A DNA stretch of 64,000 nt. It comes from Gymnopus androsaceus JB14 (lineage: Eukaryota; Basidiomycota; Agaricomycetes; Agaricales; Omphalotaceae). The position numbers were made by a program, and so were the translations under genes. The notes beneath the pieces were generated by a model. That model saw only the letters and a list, made by a program, of their open reading frames with translations. It was not told the DNA's origin and made no database searches. The stretch covers positions 620,001-684,000 of the forward strand of contig ML769388.1 of the NCBI GenBank assembly GCA_009733575.1, in the 5' to 3' direction. Below, piece after piece: positions 1 to 14,463 of the stretch. Numbering within the stretch: the stretch's first letter is position 1; each line of letters starts with the position of its first letter.

Positions 1-3000
1 ATCCAAAGCGCGAAGAGCTATTAGATCTACTCATTGACGCCGGAGAAATGGCTTGGGCGAGAGGTGCGCATGAGGTACGCGTGGAACAGCATTTCTTTTT
101 ATCCGGTCATAAGCTCATATATCCACATAGTTGGCAACCCAATCGTTCAAGAGCGCGAAATCTTTGCTTCGAGATGAGCCCTGGGCTGATAAGCCTCATC
201 GAACGTTTTCGTTATTCTCCAGATTAGCCTCGTGAGTTGTGTATCTGACGTCCTATAGGATCACTTCAATGACCCTTTGTAGCTTAGCGACTTGGAGAGG
301 TCTGTTTTTGTTGTATTTCTCAGCTGTATTCACTCATGTTGCAAGCAGGGGATCTCACGGAATCCAACGAATATCTGAAGCAATGTATGGCATATGCTCA
401 ACAACCGGAAGACATTGCCACGACGCTTAGAGCTCAGTCTCGGAACAATTGGATGAACAAGGACTTCTCAGCAGCTCTGAATGACACGCTCAAAGCTCTC
501 AAGATTCTGGGTACTGAAGTTAATCCTGCACCTACCCGTAGGGAGGCCGCTAATATGTTTGAGCGTGTTAAGAATGAGATCCTTGCGATAGGGTTCGATG
601 AAATTCTGACCATTCCTCGTGCAACCGATCAACGCACAGAGCTGGCCACTCTGTTGCTCAATGATGCTGGTATCAATAATTATTGGTCCTCTTCACCGAT
701 TACATTCGCAGAAATCATTGGGCTCACAGTACGTGCCATAACTTGAGTTATAACAAGACGCTTACGAATTCTTTTTATGCAGACTATACAATTGGCGTTG
801 CGGTAAATCCCATTGTAAGGCGCTGGATTGGTGGAATTGACATCGCGCTTGTAGGTCTGGTTTCTCCACAGGAACGGCTTTGGGGTTTTTCTGGGCGCTG
901 GGAGGTAAGATTAAAGAGCGCTGAAAATTTTTATCTTATCTAACCCCCAGCTTTCCTTTCTAGGTGCGGCCGAAGGCCGCGAACTCTATCGATTTTCTGT
1001 AGACCTTGCAAAGCTAGCTCTACGAATTGTTGAGGTTCATGGTAGTAGCGGAGAGAAATGGTCAGTCCTTGATCGTATCCTTATTTTTCCACCTATTAAT
1101 GATTTTTTTAAAGTCGAGCTTATGTCCTCTATTGTGCATTGGTGTCTGGTTTCGATAATGTTCACATACGCTCAATTTTACCGCGACTGGAAGAAGCTTT
1201 CAAGTACGGATGTAGTGCGGGAGACCGGTACGTCCGCTTTACCAATTTGGTAGGCACTTTCTCATTCATTCTCGTCAGAATCTACACTGGCTTTGCTACT
1301 TTACATATCATCACGATTCGTCTTTTCGTGTGTGACCATTGTAAGTCTTTTTGGTTTGATTTAGTTTGGAACTTAACTAAAAACAACCGCACCAGTGAGC
1401 GAACTTGTCTCTTTTGCCGAAGAGGTTTGTTCTTCTCTATTGCAGGGCGTGCCTTTATAACTTTCCTCCAGAGTGTTGCGGATATACAGATAACGGCACC
1501 AGGGGAGATTTCCGTCCTCGCTCAAGGCATGTTAATCTAGCAAATCCATGTTGAACACCTTACCTATGTTCTTCTAGGCACCCTCAACTGCATTCGTGCT
1601 CTTGGAGGGTATACACGGGCCTCTTCTGCTGAAACCGTGTTTGACACTGAAACCTTCAAGGAGGCCGACTATCTTGAGCAAATTAAAGCGGCTTCGGGTA
1701 ATTTGCCACTGGTTCTCAATTGGTATGTTGTCATGACCCTACTGACATTACACCTCGCTTATTGTCATTTTATCAGGTATAATGCATTCAAAGTACTTGC
1801 CTTTCCTTGGAGCTCGTCACATACAGCTAATAAATCCGCAGGTCGTCGGTCTATATTGTTTAGGATATGTCCAAGAAGCAGCCGAGCTGGGCTTCTACGT
1901 CTATACAACCCGGAATAAACATCCAAAGTACGCCATTTTTCTGCATTCATTTGTGATCCACAGACTGACAAATAAGCGTAAAGCCATCGGCACATCCGAT
2001 ATGGTCTCTTTTTCCAAAGCCTTGCACTGATTGCCTGTCTAAAGCAAGAAGGCGTTTCGGATGAGACTCGCAATCGTTATCTGAAGCAAGTAAACGCTAA
2101 TCAAGAACTAATCAAGAGGTGAATTCCATTACCTTATAAATTGTGCTGCTACTTACTTTTCGTGCTCTAGATGGGTGTCCTCTAGTGCTGTAAACAACAG
2201 CCACTGGGTGGCCCTTGTTGTACGCTACTTCTCCCCTAAGCTCACAAGTATCCGACTCACCTTTCATTAGGATGCAGAGCTTGCCTCTCTATTTAATGAT
2301 CCATCCACTCACAAGCTCTATGACATAGCCGTCAAGTTAGTCATCCACGAACAGGCTTGCCTACGTAACGTTTTCTCTAATCGCCCCCATCTTTAGGCAA
2401 GCGGTGAATAACGATTGGCTTTTGGAAGAGGGATTGGGCCTGTATCTGGTGTGTAAATATGTTGCCTGTCTGACTCTGAAAGGCGCCATCAAATTTATCA
2501 TTCCCGTAGCAAGGATGCCATTTTGTAAAATGCGGCGTAGAAGGTTTAGGGAGTGAACTTCAACGTCGGGGTATCTCTCGACAATCTCAATGGGGTGCGC
2601 AAGGCATAGTGTAAGTCTTGAACTCTTGTTAATGTTGCCATCCTCCAATGTCCGTGGTCTAGGAATCATTTGAACGCTACTGTCGGCACTCAGTCGCAAT
2701 ATCCACTGAAACGGCCTATCTTCACTTCAGACGTTGCTGTACAGACAGATAGCGCTGTAGTTTCATTGAGCTCACATCATATGTCCTCCCGTTACCTAAA
2801 GATGGAGGTTGGTAACGATGAGCACACAAGCTTACGTGCTAACCACCTTGCTGCGATTCTACAATGGAGCAAAGATATCTCAAGTGATATCAATCTTTCT
2901 TCTGCTCTTCAGCGACTGACTGAAATTGCTACCGGTACGATCAATTCTTGGATGCTGTAGAAAAAATCGGATTAATTTTCTTTTTCAGAAACATCTGGAT

Positions 3001-6000
3001 CACAGAATACTTGCGGTAATCCATCCTGCGTTTCATATCGATCTTTACTGACCGACCTCTTAGTCGTCATAGCACACGAGGCGGGAGATTATTCCGTTGC
3101 AACCAGCATGGTTCCACCGGAGTCTTGCCATGTTTATGAGTAGGTCTGGTTCATTGAACCATAAACCATCATTATTGAATGCATTCACAGAATCCCTAAA
3201 TCTATACGCTCTATCGGAGACCCCTTACAAAAGGCCATCATTGAGCACAGTGCGTATTTATCATAGTTTGAAATATCCTACTAACCACTGTGCATATAGC
3301 TTTAAATTCCAGGGAGAACATGTACTATGATGATGCATCTTCGGATATGAGGTTTTCGAGCGAAGCAGCACAATCACCCCATCGTTCTGTTATTTGCATC
3401 CCTATCTTCAGCAACCGCGGCCAAACATTTGGCGCAGTTTATGTGGCTTCAAAGTATGCGTTCTCCCAGAACATAATGACGATCTTGACACTGCTCTGTC
3501 AACAAGCGAGTATCAGTGTATCCAATGCACTACTGTTCCGTTCAGTGCAAGCGGGTACCCGAGAGAACCTGAAGATGATTGCTGTGCAAAGGGATGCTCT
3601 AGAAGCTGCAAGGAAAAGCCGTGAAGACGCGCTCAAAGCTACCAAGGTAGATTCGAACCCCCCTTCATACTGCATATATTCATTATGTTTGACTTTAGAT
3701 CAAAAGCAACTTCCTGGCTTCTATGAGTCATGAACTGAGAACTCCATTCAGGTCAGTTTCTTATATGATCTCGGACACCAAGTTCAATACTCCTCTTGAT
3801 AGTTCCTTCTATGGCCTTTTGGATCTGTTGAGTAGCACGGAATTAAATCCAGGTCAAAGCGAGATAGGTAAGTGCATTAAACAGTGCTAGACCCCGTAGC
3901 CTAATATATTCGTTAGTACAAACTGCGAAACAATCTTGCGAACTGCTACTCAGAGTAAGAGGCCTTTCTCCAGCCAAGTTGATTCGCACACTCATTCATA
4001 CTGTAGATCATCGACTCCATCTTGGACTACAGCAAACTGGAGGCTTCAGGTATTTCCCGTCCAAAATGAATTATACCAGGCCAGTTACTGAAATTTGAAC
4101 AGCGGTAAAGTTGGAGCCAAGCGGTTTTCTGGTCGAGGTATGGTTTTAATTTGTAACCGACGAGTTCAAACTCACTTATTTTTAACTAGAATATCATCGC
4201 TGTAAGACTTCTTGGCGATCTCCAATGCAGTATTTTACCTCTTAACATAGGACTGTATGGAACTTTTGCTTCCCATGGCGGCGAAAAAGCTGGATCTGTC
4301 CTTTGACGTTGATCCAAATGTGCCCCCATGTACGCAAGTTATCAAAGCTTATCTGACTATCGTGATACTCATTAGTGTTTTGAGCAGGGGTCTTTGCTGA
4401 TTATGCTCGCATACGGCAAGGTTCGTGCATAACTACATTATGTTTGACTCAAATTTATGCGTTTTGTAGTGCTAATGAACTTGATTGGGAATGCTGTCAA
4501 GTTTACTGCACATGGATCTGTACAAGTGACCTGCACGGTAGATAAAACGAATACTTCCATAGCTTCCGACGAAGTCAGCCTCAAATTTACCATACAGTGG
4601 GTTATTTTGTTTTATTCCTATAGCCGTCGTTGAACGCTTCCATAGGGATACAGGTATTGGGCTGGCCCCGAGTGACGTAGAACTGTTATTCGTACCCTTT
4701 CAACAGGCCGACAATTCCTCTACCCGTCGCTTTGGAGGTACCGGACTGGGGCTTTCAATATCGAGACAGCTGGTGAAGTTGATGAACGGCGTCATCGCCG
4801 TAGAGTCTGAGTTGAATATCGGTTCGAAATTCTGGTTTACTATTCCGGCTAAAATATTCAACTCTGAAGATGCCCAAAAGGTCTGTAATCGCTACAACTT
4901 TTTTACTATGATTCTTATTGACGCATTTCCGACTAGTATTTATTCGACATTGAAAACCTACGATCAGGCCTTGCCAATCCTCGTCCACCACACATCCTCG
5001 TCTGTTCATCTTCTTCCGTGACGCTGACATTGTTTGGACATATACTGCCTGGGTTCTCCGTTGTTTTATCATCCACCATTGCTGACTCGGAAGCCTATCT
5101 GCGCAACCTCGGTGATGGTAACATCCCGGTTGATTTTGTCATCCTGGACGACCAATCTGAATCGCATGCGGAGGAGATGGCAAACTTCATACACTCGCTT
5201 CATTACACAACATTGCAGGAAACAAAAGTCATACACTTATATACACCTACAACCAGTGTAACCGGACGTTCAATCTTTGGAAGCAACAGCCCGGGTGTTG
5301 TGAAAATGACCAAACCGCCACGGACAGCCCGACTTCTTCAAACACTGGCTGGCTTGAAGAACTTGCCAAATACAATCTCTACAGCGCCCTCGTCGGACGT
5401 GATCCGCGCTATGGATGACCTCGCAGCTGCTCAGCGTACGCTCTTTGGGAATGTTCTGATAGCGGAAGGTTTGTTTATATAATGCGCTATATCTCATCCA
5501 TGAGGGCTGACCGTTGTCCGTAGACAATCCCATCGCCCAAAACCTGCTGGTGAAACAGCTGGAGCGCTACCAGCTCAATGTTACGGCTACGAGCAACGGT
5601 GACGAAGCTATAGCAGGTGAGGAAGCAATGTCCTTTATTCCTTCCACGGCTAACGTTCCGTTGCAGAGTGGGAGGCTCATGAGCCAGGGTATTTCAGCGT
5701 AGCATTGTTTGACCATCGTGCGTTTTTCCAGTCGTTGCTTCTGCTGGTACTGAAATATATACAGACATGCCAATTTGTGACGGAGTTGAGGCGTCGAAGA
5801 AACTACGGAATAAGGAAATAAACGAAAACTTTCCGTCCTTCTGCCTAGTTCGTTTTTTTTTTTTCATCAGTTCCACGTCTCCATTCTAATATCGCATCTT
5901 TCTCAGTCGTCGCCCTCAGCGCAGACTGTCAAGAGTCTACCAAACAGTTATGCCTTAGCGCTGGCATGAACGCTTTCTTCAGCAAACCACTTCGAAAGAG

Positions 6001-6046
6001 CGACCTGACATCGCTATTATCTATGTTTGGGGCTTCTCGCGGATGA
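1..6046 (+). CDS. Hybrid histidine kinase, 3' part (TPR-like/GAF/HisKA/HATPase/receiver); 5' end outside window
   Basis: Two-component sensor kinase that autophosphorylates on His and relays phosphate to its own receiver, then probably to a phosphotransfer protein upstream of a MAPK pathway. The first about 1.7 kb encode helical repeat-like sequence as found after the AAA module in fungal kinases that fuse a Ser/Thr-kinase-like domain, an AAA ATPase, GAF and HK. A GAF region follows (about 2.8-3.65 kb). The H-box SHELRTPF has its His codon at 3729-3731. The N-box [10 protein letters not shown] lies near 4.47-4.5 kb and the G-boxes DTGIGL and [13 protein letters not shown] at 4.64-4.78 kb. The receiver starts [12 protein letters not shown], has the phospho-acceptor Asp at 5711-5713 (DHHMPICDG) and the Lys in FFSKPL. 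Many short introns. The reading frame appears to slip by one base near 5841, between ENFP and VLLPIVALSAD. The architecture suggests the Mak1/2/3-like group X; the N-terminal domains cannot be confirmed here. Confidence 0.85.
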
Positions 6047-6529
6047 TCTGGTTGTTTATTTTTTTGTCTATGTATTGTTTTAGTGACGCTTTGCTTTGCT
6101 TTCCGTATGTCCTGCTTGTGCTTGTTGTTTCGCCTTATACCTGTATTGTACACCACTCGTTCAATGTAATGTATGTACTGCCAGTACTGGAGCCACACCG
6201 CTCTGTTTACTGTAACTCAATGTGCACATACAACAAATACTCATACACGCGAACAAAAACATTATGATTCGTGAACCCATTTCTAGAAAAAAGAGATGAC
6301 ATAGTTGGTGAATATGTACTGCGAAAAATATTAATTTTGCGGAGGGGTGGTAGTTACACTGTTAGTACATGTATGTGATCGCCAGAGAAACAGAGGAAGC
6401 CCAAACATCACAGTCCGTCCATGATATCATGGACTAGAATAAGAAAATTGACATGCAACGGGGAAATAAAACAAAACGAAAGCAAAGCGACAAACGTTCC
6501 TTTCTCCGGACCAGTTTCGATACCAACCA
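6047..6529. other. Intergenic, convergent 3' flanks
   Basis: Spacer between the converging histidine kinase and CDK genes. It is T-rich just after the kinase stop, as expected for 3' UTR and polyadenylation sequence. I see no gene or repeat in it. Confidence 0.6.
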
Positions 6530-7957
<1,428 letters not shown>

Positions 7958-8157
7958 GATCAGAGAGGAGGAGAGAGGTTGCACCTCTGATATCGCGAGG
8001 CTAATGAAGAGCTATGTATACAAGGTAAAGGAAAGAAACAAGCAGCACCGCACTTCGGTCAGAGCAAGTCAAGTCGGAAATCACGGGCCGCGCGCGCTTC
8101 CGATCTGTCAAATTTTTTGTCTTGCAAAGTTGTACTTCCTATATCCTGAGGCTCCTC

Positions 8158-10547
8158 ATGCCTTCCTCTGATAAATCCAAAAAGAATCGGAACAAAACCC
8201 GACCAGCTGCTACTTCCAGCATTTCTCAGCCTGTAGTAGAAGATGCGTCTTATCTCAGCGCACTTTCTTCCTTTTCTTCAAAAGGAGATTTATTCGCCTA
8301 CTTGTCTCTTGCCGTGGACAAGCACCGTTTACGCGTTTATAACACTGCAACTGGCCAATCTGTAGCGGAACATATTCGTGGATTCTGCCAGAGTTTCTTC
8401 ATTATCTTGGTGTCATCTTTCAGCTGCGACTTCTTCCAGCTCTCCTCCGACCAAGAAAAAGCGGAGAAAAAGTCTGCCTGCAGATGATGCTCAGCCAGTA
8501 GCAGTTTCTGAAGTAGTTGCATTGGGTTTGGCGGACGGCTCAGTGCTGTTCTTCTCACCAACTCATGGTCGGGTAATTTCAACACTCTCTCACACTTCAA
8601 GTACTTCTGCGATATTTTCATTAGCGGAGGCAGGGAACAACGTGTGGACATCAGGCGCAGACGGAGTTGTTCGTCTGTGGAATGTCCACAAAAATGAAAT
8701 GCTGGGTAGCTGGAAGAATAATGACCGGATACCTTACACATCCATGGCTACTCGTGGGGACGATACATCTCAACTCCTTGTCGCAAATCACTCAATCCGA
8801 CTAGTTTCCGCCGACTCTGGTTTCGCAAACCAGAAACCTAAAGAGTTGGCCTCGTTCACAGGACATGCGTCCTCAATCAAAAGCCTACAGTGGGATATAT
8901 CCAGTCGTCGTTTTGTGTCCATGGCAGAAAGTGACCGGGTCGTCTCGGTATGGGAGGTCCTTTCAGAGGAATCAGACACAGGCAAAATGGTAGCGTCAGT
9001 TCAGTTGGACTCGGACGCTCGCTCTATATCTCTTTCCCCTTCTTCATCTACCCTCATCACTCTTTCCGCATCGGGAAAAGTCTCTGTGTATCCTATTCCC
9101 GACGAGCTTCTTCCTCCCGCTAGCTCGAACCGCACGCAGCATAAACTACCGACTCTCCTGCCCCGATCAACCCTTTCTACCTCATCCCAGGAGACTCTGC
9201 TCGGGTGGTTGCGACTTGTTTCGTGGGCGAAACATCGCGCAGTATTCGCGTCGCGCGGATTGTAGATGGCGTAAAACCTGTTTTCAATGTCCTTGTGAGT
9301 ACTTTTCTTTAGTCCATCTTCCTCTCGTTAGAAGCTTTCCTTAGGACTATCAAGACGAGAGTGGAAACTTTATCGCAAAAGTTTCAATACCAGATGTTAG
9401 CTTGGAAGCTATGGAAGAGTCCCGGCAGGTATGTGTCGAATCCGTCCTCATATCCTCAGCTAATCTCTTCTTTAGGGAGTCCCTAACAAACGATATACCG
9501 AATCCGCAGCGACAGTCGCCTCTGGGGTCGAGCTCGGTCAAAACGAAGACATGGATGACATGGATCTACAAAACGTCGAAGGCAACCTCGACGTAGACAT
9601 TGCCGAACTCAGCTTGGGCCAGCGTCTCACAGTTCTTTCCGGCGCAGATCCTATGCAAGAGGACAGTGACTCTGAACAAGCAGGGTCGTCTTCACCCAAA
9701 AAACAAAAATCCAAAAGCGCAAATAATCAAAACGAACTGTCTGTAGTACCAGCAGCTTCTTTAACGCGTACTCTGATTCAGGCGTTGCATTCGTCTGATT
9801 CGAGGTTGATGGAGACTTGTTTGGCTCATTCCAATGCGGACTTGATACGGAATACTGTGCGGAGGCTTCCTCCTCAGCTTGCGGTACCGCTTATCAACGC
9901 TTGCGTGGAACGGTTAGGGCGAGGCGCGAGAGGAGGGAACATGAAAGGTGGAGGAGGCGGAGCAAGTTCTCAGAGAGGTACATCGCTGATTACCTGGGTC
10001 AAAACTGTGCTGTCTGTACATAGTGGGCATCTCATGACTGTGCGTTTTCTAAACATCTCCCAAGATTCTTGCTAACAATTTTGTTTCATAGATGCCGGAT
10101 CTTGTGGCCCGCCTCTCAGGCCTTCACTCGACGCTTACTTCTCGTCTGACTTTACAGGACAACTTGCTGTCGCTGAGCGGTCGTTTGGATATGGTACTCT
10201 CCCAAATCGAGATGCGATCCTCAGCCGCCCCAGCACCTATCGCTTCTCAATCTGGAAAGCCGTCTTCTACAGTAAAGACAATCGAAAAGACGCATTATGT
10301 TGAAGGCGAGAGTGAAGAGGAGGATGCTCAAATGGATGTCGAAGTCGAAGTAGACAGCGGCGAAGAGGATGGTGATGTTGAAGATGTTGAACTTGGAGGT
10401 AGTAGTGAAGAGGAATCCGAGGAAGGGGAAGAAGATGAGGATGACGAAGAGGAGGATGACGATGAAGATCCTACAATGAACGGATTCATCGATGACGAAG
10501 CAGAAGAAGAGTTTACAGACGACGAAGAGGAGGATGATAGTGCATAG
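8158..10547 (+). CDS. UTP5: U3 snoRNP / t-UTP WD40 protein Utp5 (WDR43)
   Basis: Nucleolar small-subunit processome protein needed for rRNA transcription and early 18S processing. The N-terminal half is a WD40 propeller (for example SGADGVVRLWNVHKNEMLGS and DRVVSVWEVL). The C-terminal part is a Utp12-type helical domain (TRTLIQALHSSDSRLMETCL onward through the exon at 10.09 kb), ending in a long Asp/Glu-rich tail typical of nucleolar proteins. Start ATG 8158 is the first in frame. Introns are seen at about 9297-9345, 9429-9475 and 10037-10091. Two one-base slips are apparent. An extra base at 8377 separates AEHI from VDSARVSSLSW. A shift back between about 9150 and 9190 is needed to enter DSARVVATCFVGE. 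Both fall inside conserved blade sequence. Divergent from PHO85. Confidence 0.85.
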
Positions 10548-10568
10548 TTTATCTTTATTATCCAACGT

Positions 10569-12181
10569 CTAATCTACTTTCGCTTTTTGCTTTCTATTGG
10601 ACTGGGTTCCTTTTGATTTTTGCGTTACTTTACGCTACAAGAGATGAGTTAGCCAATGACCTTAGCATACGCTGGTTCTGCTCACCTTCTTTTTCGGTGG
10701 CGCTTCTGTCTCCGAGTCTGTCAACGTCGGGAGATCGCTCTGGCTATCTGCCTAAAAACTATGCGTTAGGAAATATTGGTTGAATCATTCACAAAGGCGA
10801 CGGACATCACGCTCTGAAGATGAGCGGGATGAGCACTCGCTGATCGACACACCTTCGTTATGTGTTGTTTCACTTGCAATTCTGCAACGTACGCTGATGT
10901 CCGTCCTCCAACAGTTACCCATTTGATAGTTGCGGGTTCACCAGAAGGCTGAAAGACAAAAATAAGTGCCGTTCTGATCTACCCGCCTGTAATGCGTGCA
11001 TACCAATTTCAATAAATCTGTGCTTGTTTTCTTTCCCTTGCCCTGATTGCTATTGGTCAGATAAATGCTCAGATCAACAGTTCATCTCTTTGAATCACCC
11101 ATCTATGTTTGAACAACCAATCGTCCGGAAATTTCGTGTCGTCGGCATCCACCGAGACGGCAGTCTCGCAAACAAACCTTGTACAACGATGGAGATCTTC
11201 GATTTGCCCTGGTGTCAATGTGTTGCATCTTTGTTCAGGATGTACATGGGCATGATACAGAATTTCATCTGAAAACCGAGGAGTTAGATTTGAGCCGGAT
11301 GCTCGAAAGAAATGAAGGTGACCTGCCACCCAGTTACCAACACCAGCGCTGAAGGACTGATCCAGGAGAAGTGCCTTGATAGGGCAGCTTCGTTTCAGAA
11401 CCAGGGGTTTGAACTCGTCCAGTGAAGGCATACACAGTATTGGGTCGAAACCGAGTTCGGATATCGGAGCCTCGGTAGCTGGAGAATCCCGGAGACGGAT
11501 TCTACCAAGTCTTCGAGCATCCAGGAACGCAATCTCGGCGGTCTCTTGCGTGGACTCATCTCGCAGATGGAGAATGAACTTCATAAAGCGAGGTGGCCAC
11601 TGAGTAGATGCGCTTTTCGGGGTTTCCTTGTAGTACGAGGCAATTTGGCCTTTAATCTTTCATTCATGGTGTGATCAATTAATTGTTTCAGAAGAAGGTT
11701 TGTAGTTTGTGATACCTGAAGCATTCCTGTCATTCCAAAGTGGAGGACCGGTAAACGTCCTAAGCGACATTTGTTAACTACTGCCGATGGATCTCAAAGA
11801 ATTTTCAATACCTCTCCGTCAAGCTCCAAGTAGAAAGATTTTCCTATGTATGCAACCAAATTAGTTATATAGCTCGATGGATATAAGGGTAGGTATCACC
11901 ATAACGCTTGACATCAGTGATGCGTCTTCCAGTCAGTTCTTCAGCCTTTGTTTCGTTTTCAGTTCGGGGATCTAATCAGTGGCAAAGGTATACCCACAAA
12001 AGCGGTATGCGTTGTTTCAGAAAATACAATGCTGTCTTCTGTCGTTTCCACTCGTTCAATTATCCTGCCTTGGCCCAAACGTTTGATCTGCTTCACGGCT
12101 CGCTCTACCTCTGGGGGAGCTTTTAGTGTTAGTATCAGTACAGTTTCGGGATTTAAGGGATTCACCTGGAAGTTCTGGCAT
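10569..12181 (-). CDS. FPG1: Formamidopyrimidine-DNA glycosylase (Fpg/Nei family), zincless type
   Basis: Base-excision repair glycosylase/AP lyase acting on oxidised purines. The first exon is only 16 nt (12181-12166); joined to 12110 it reads MPELPEVERAV, giving the catalytic N-terminal Pro and Glu of the family. Intron 1 is 12165-12111. Later exons give KSFYLELDGE, LPVLHFGMTGMLQ, and the helix-two-turn-helix segment LDQSFSAGVGNWVAG. The C-terminal finger region reads IKWVTVGGRTSAYVAELQ and lacks the four Cys of the bacterial zinc finger, like plant and fungal zincless Fpg. The C-terminus is a basic tail containing PPKKKRKV, formed across an intron and identical to a classical monopartite nuclear localisation signal. 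Several short introns. Divergent from the MFS gene with a 152-bp spacer. Confidence 0.9.
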
Positions 12182-12333
12182 AAGTCAAAGTTCGGAGTCC
12201 GAATCGAGACGCGTTCCGGCGCGTTCCTCAGATGCCGCTTCCGGTTTACTCATGCCGGTTCACTCTTGTCTCAAGGACTGTTAGACGACGCTGCACGTTC
12301 ATCATCTTAAATAGTGGCTTCGGTGGCTTATAC

Positions 12334-14463
12334 ATGGGAGGTAGGTTGAGAACTCTATCCAACTTTTGGGTTAATCATCTGCTTTTCAGAATCAACGGTT
12401 CGTCCCGCACCACCATACGGTCTGAAATGGAGGTCATCATACTGGTTTGTTACATTTGTAGTCGGGCTAGGTCATTATCTATTTCTGTGCTGCATCAAAG
12501 GATGCTAATCTCTTCGTAACTAGGCATCGGCACTGATCTGCTTGTCTATTCTGTCGTCGTGCCAGTTCTACCGTTTCAGTTAGAGAAACTAGGTTATTCT
12601 GCGATCCCAGTCCGTACAAGTTGGCTGCTGTTTAGCTACGTGAGCTCCGGATGCTTTGGGGCTATTCACTCCTACTTATTTCCCATTCATAGTCAGCTGG
12701 TTTGGTTGTCGGTAAGTACTATAGAATCCAGTCCTCGTAGCTCGACTTTATCATTCTACTAGCAACATTACCCGTGGCTATCTTCTCCGAAAGATATGAC
12801 GCACGCAAAGCTCCTTTGGTGCTGGGTATTATCATCCTCATTGGCTCCCAAATTATGCTGATGGAGGCACCGGTTTACTGGCTAATGTGTCTTGCACGAA
12901 TATTGCAAGGCATCGGTTCGACGATGGTCTGGGTCATCGGACTTGCCTTGCTGTAAGTTGACCTGTATCTAGTTTGTTTTCTCCCCCGAAAAACGTTAGC
13001 TCCTAGATGTGACACAACTCCTACAAAACTAGTCGGTCGTGAGTTTTTATATCAATTATCTTCTCGAGTGGCAAAAATCCTCATATAATTTGAATAAGGC
13101 CAACTTGGTATAGCCATGTCTGGTATATCAATAGGGCGAGTCCTTTCATACCACTGACAAGTTCCTGCACTCAAACCGCACCAGTTTCCTCGTTGGCCCG
13201 CCTGTAGGAGGTGCCCTATACTCACGATTCGGCTTCCGTGGTCCTTGTATATTCGGGATTATCGCTGCAGTATTGGATCTCGTAGGGCGGCTCGTTGTTA
13301 TCGAACGAAAAGAAGCCCTTTATTGGGACCACGACCCGCTTTCCGTCCCAGAAGATCAAGAGTCTAATGGGAATGGACCTTCCCAAGATATAGTGCAAGA
13401 TTCAACCTCAACGCCCCCAACAACGAACCCCGGGAATACCCCTGAGAAGGAAGCAGTTCAGCATGCACCCTCTCCCTCCTTTTTCTTTGTCATCATACAG
13501 TTTGCAAAATCCTCCCGCGCCGTTGTAGCTACTATTTTGACATTCGTATATGGGTAAGCTTGGAAATTCGAGCTCCTGTTCATACTAAAATGGCCATCAG
13601 GATTGTATATACATGTATAGAACCGACGTTACCTCTCCACATGCAATCTCTTTGGGGTTTTGATTCCGCCAAGGTTGGCTTGCTCTTTCTAGCAGCCGTG
13701 ATACCTACATTCTTCTGTAAGGATTAATCCCATAAATCATAATTGCATCAACTAATAATGTTTTATTAAATAGCTGGACCTATAACGGGGATTATCTCTG
13801 ATCGTTATGGCCCCAGCTGGATCACTGTCGCTTCATTTTTGTGCGACCTCCCATGGTGGGGATTAATGATCATCGATGGGAATCTTCCGCTGTTTATTGC
13901 GTCGTTTGCATTATCAAGTATGCACCGAGTCTTGATATTTCTTGCGTCTTTTTAATCCGCTGCTCCAGGCTTTTTTATCGCTGGTGCCATATCTCCTTTG
14001 TTGGCTGAACTGGCAGCGGTATCTCGAAGTATTGACGGTGTAGGGTGTAAGTATACCTTGCTTTTTCGAGCCATGAGCCTCTGACTAATTTTCAAACTAG
14101 ATGCCCATGTGTATGCGGCGTTCAACTTAGCGTATGGTATCGGCTCAGCAGGTAGGTTGCTCTCGGTCTAGGGACTTTATGACCTCGCTGAACATCCCAT
14201 CATACAGCGGGTCCTATTGTTGGTGGTCAGGTTAGTATTTTCCCCCATGTATCATGGCTCGATCCAGCTGCTCAGTCTCTTGTTTATCTAGATATATTAT
14301 CAGGTAGAAAAAGGCTGGACGGCACTGTGCTTTGCTGGTGGTTGGAGTACTCGATGCCGGACTTTTATTAGCGTTTTTTTACATAGGCGAAGAGCCTGTT
14401 TTCGGCAAACTGAAGAAATATTTCCGAGGTCACCGAACTATAAACGAAATAGATCAACATTGA
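12334..14463 (+). CDS. Major facilitator superfamily transporter (DHA1/TetA-like)
   Basis: Predicted polytopic plasma-membrane or vacuolar transporter, probably a proton antiporter of the drug/metabolite type; substrate unknown. Start MGE at 12334 with an intron at 12341-12389, then a short cytosolic N-terminus and TM1 GIGTDLLVYSVVVPVLPF. The loop 2-3 motif is FSERYDARKAP, a variant of the MFS G-x3-D-R-x2-R signature. Further TM segments include VYWLMCLARILQGIGSTMVW, FLVGPPVGGALYSRFG and YAAFNLAYGIGSAVGPIVGG. A polar, acidic loop of about 60 residues lies between the two six-TM halves. The ending LLLAFFYIGEEPVFGK is in a different frame from the preceding FAGG, so a one-base slip is likely near 14340. 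Many introns of about 50 nt. Confidence 0.8.

Noticed and set aside
3640..3700. Possible tRNA B-box (ATTCGAACCCC) in the histidine kinase
   Set aside because: It lies within a normal GT-AG intron and no cloverleaf or A-box can be formed around it.
10221..10565. Antisense hydrophobic open frame opposite the UTP5 tail
   Set aside because: It is the complement of Asp/Glu codons, which read as Ile/Phe/Leu on the other strand; a known artefact of acidic repeats.
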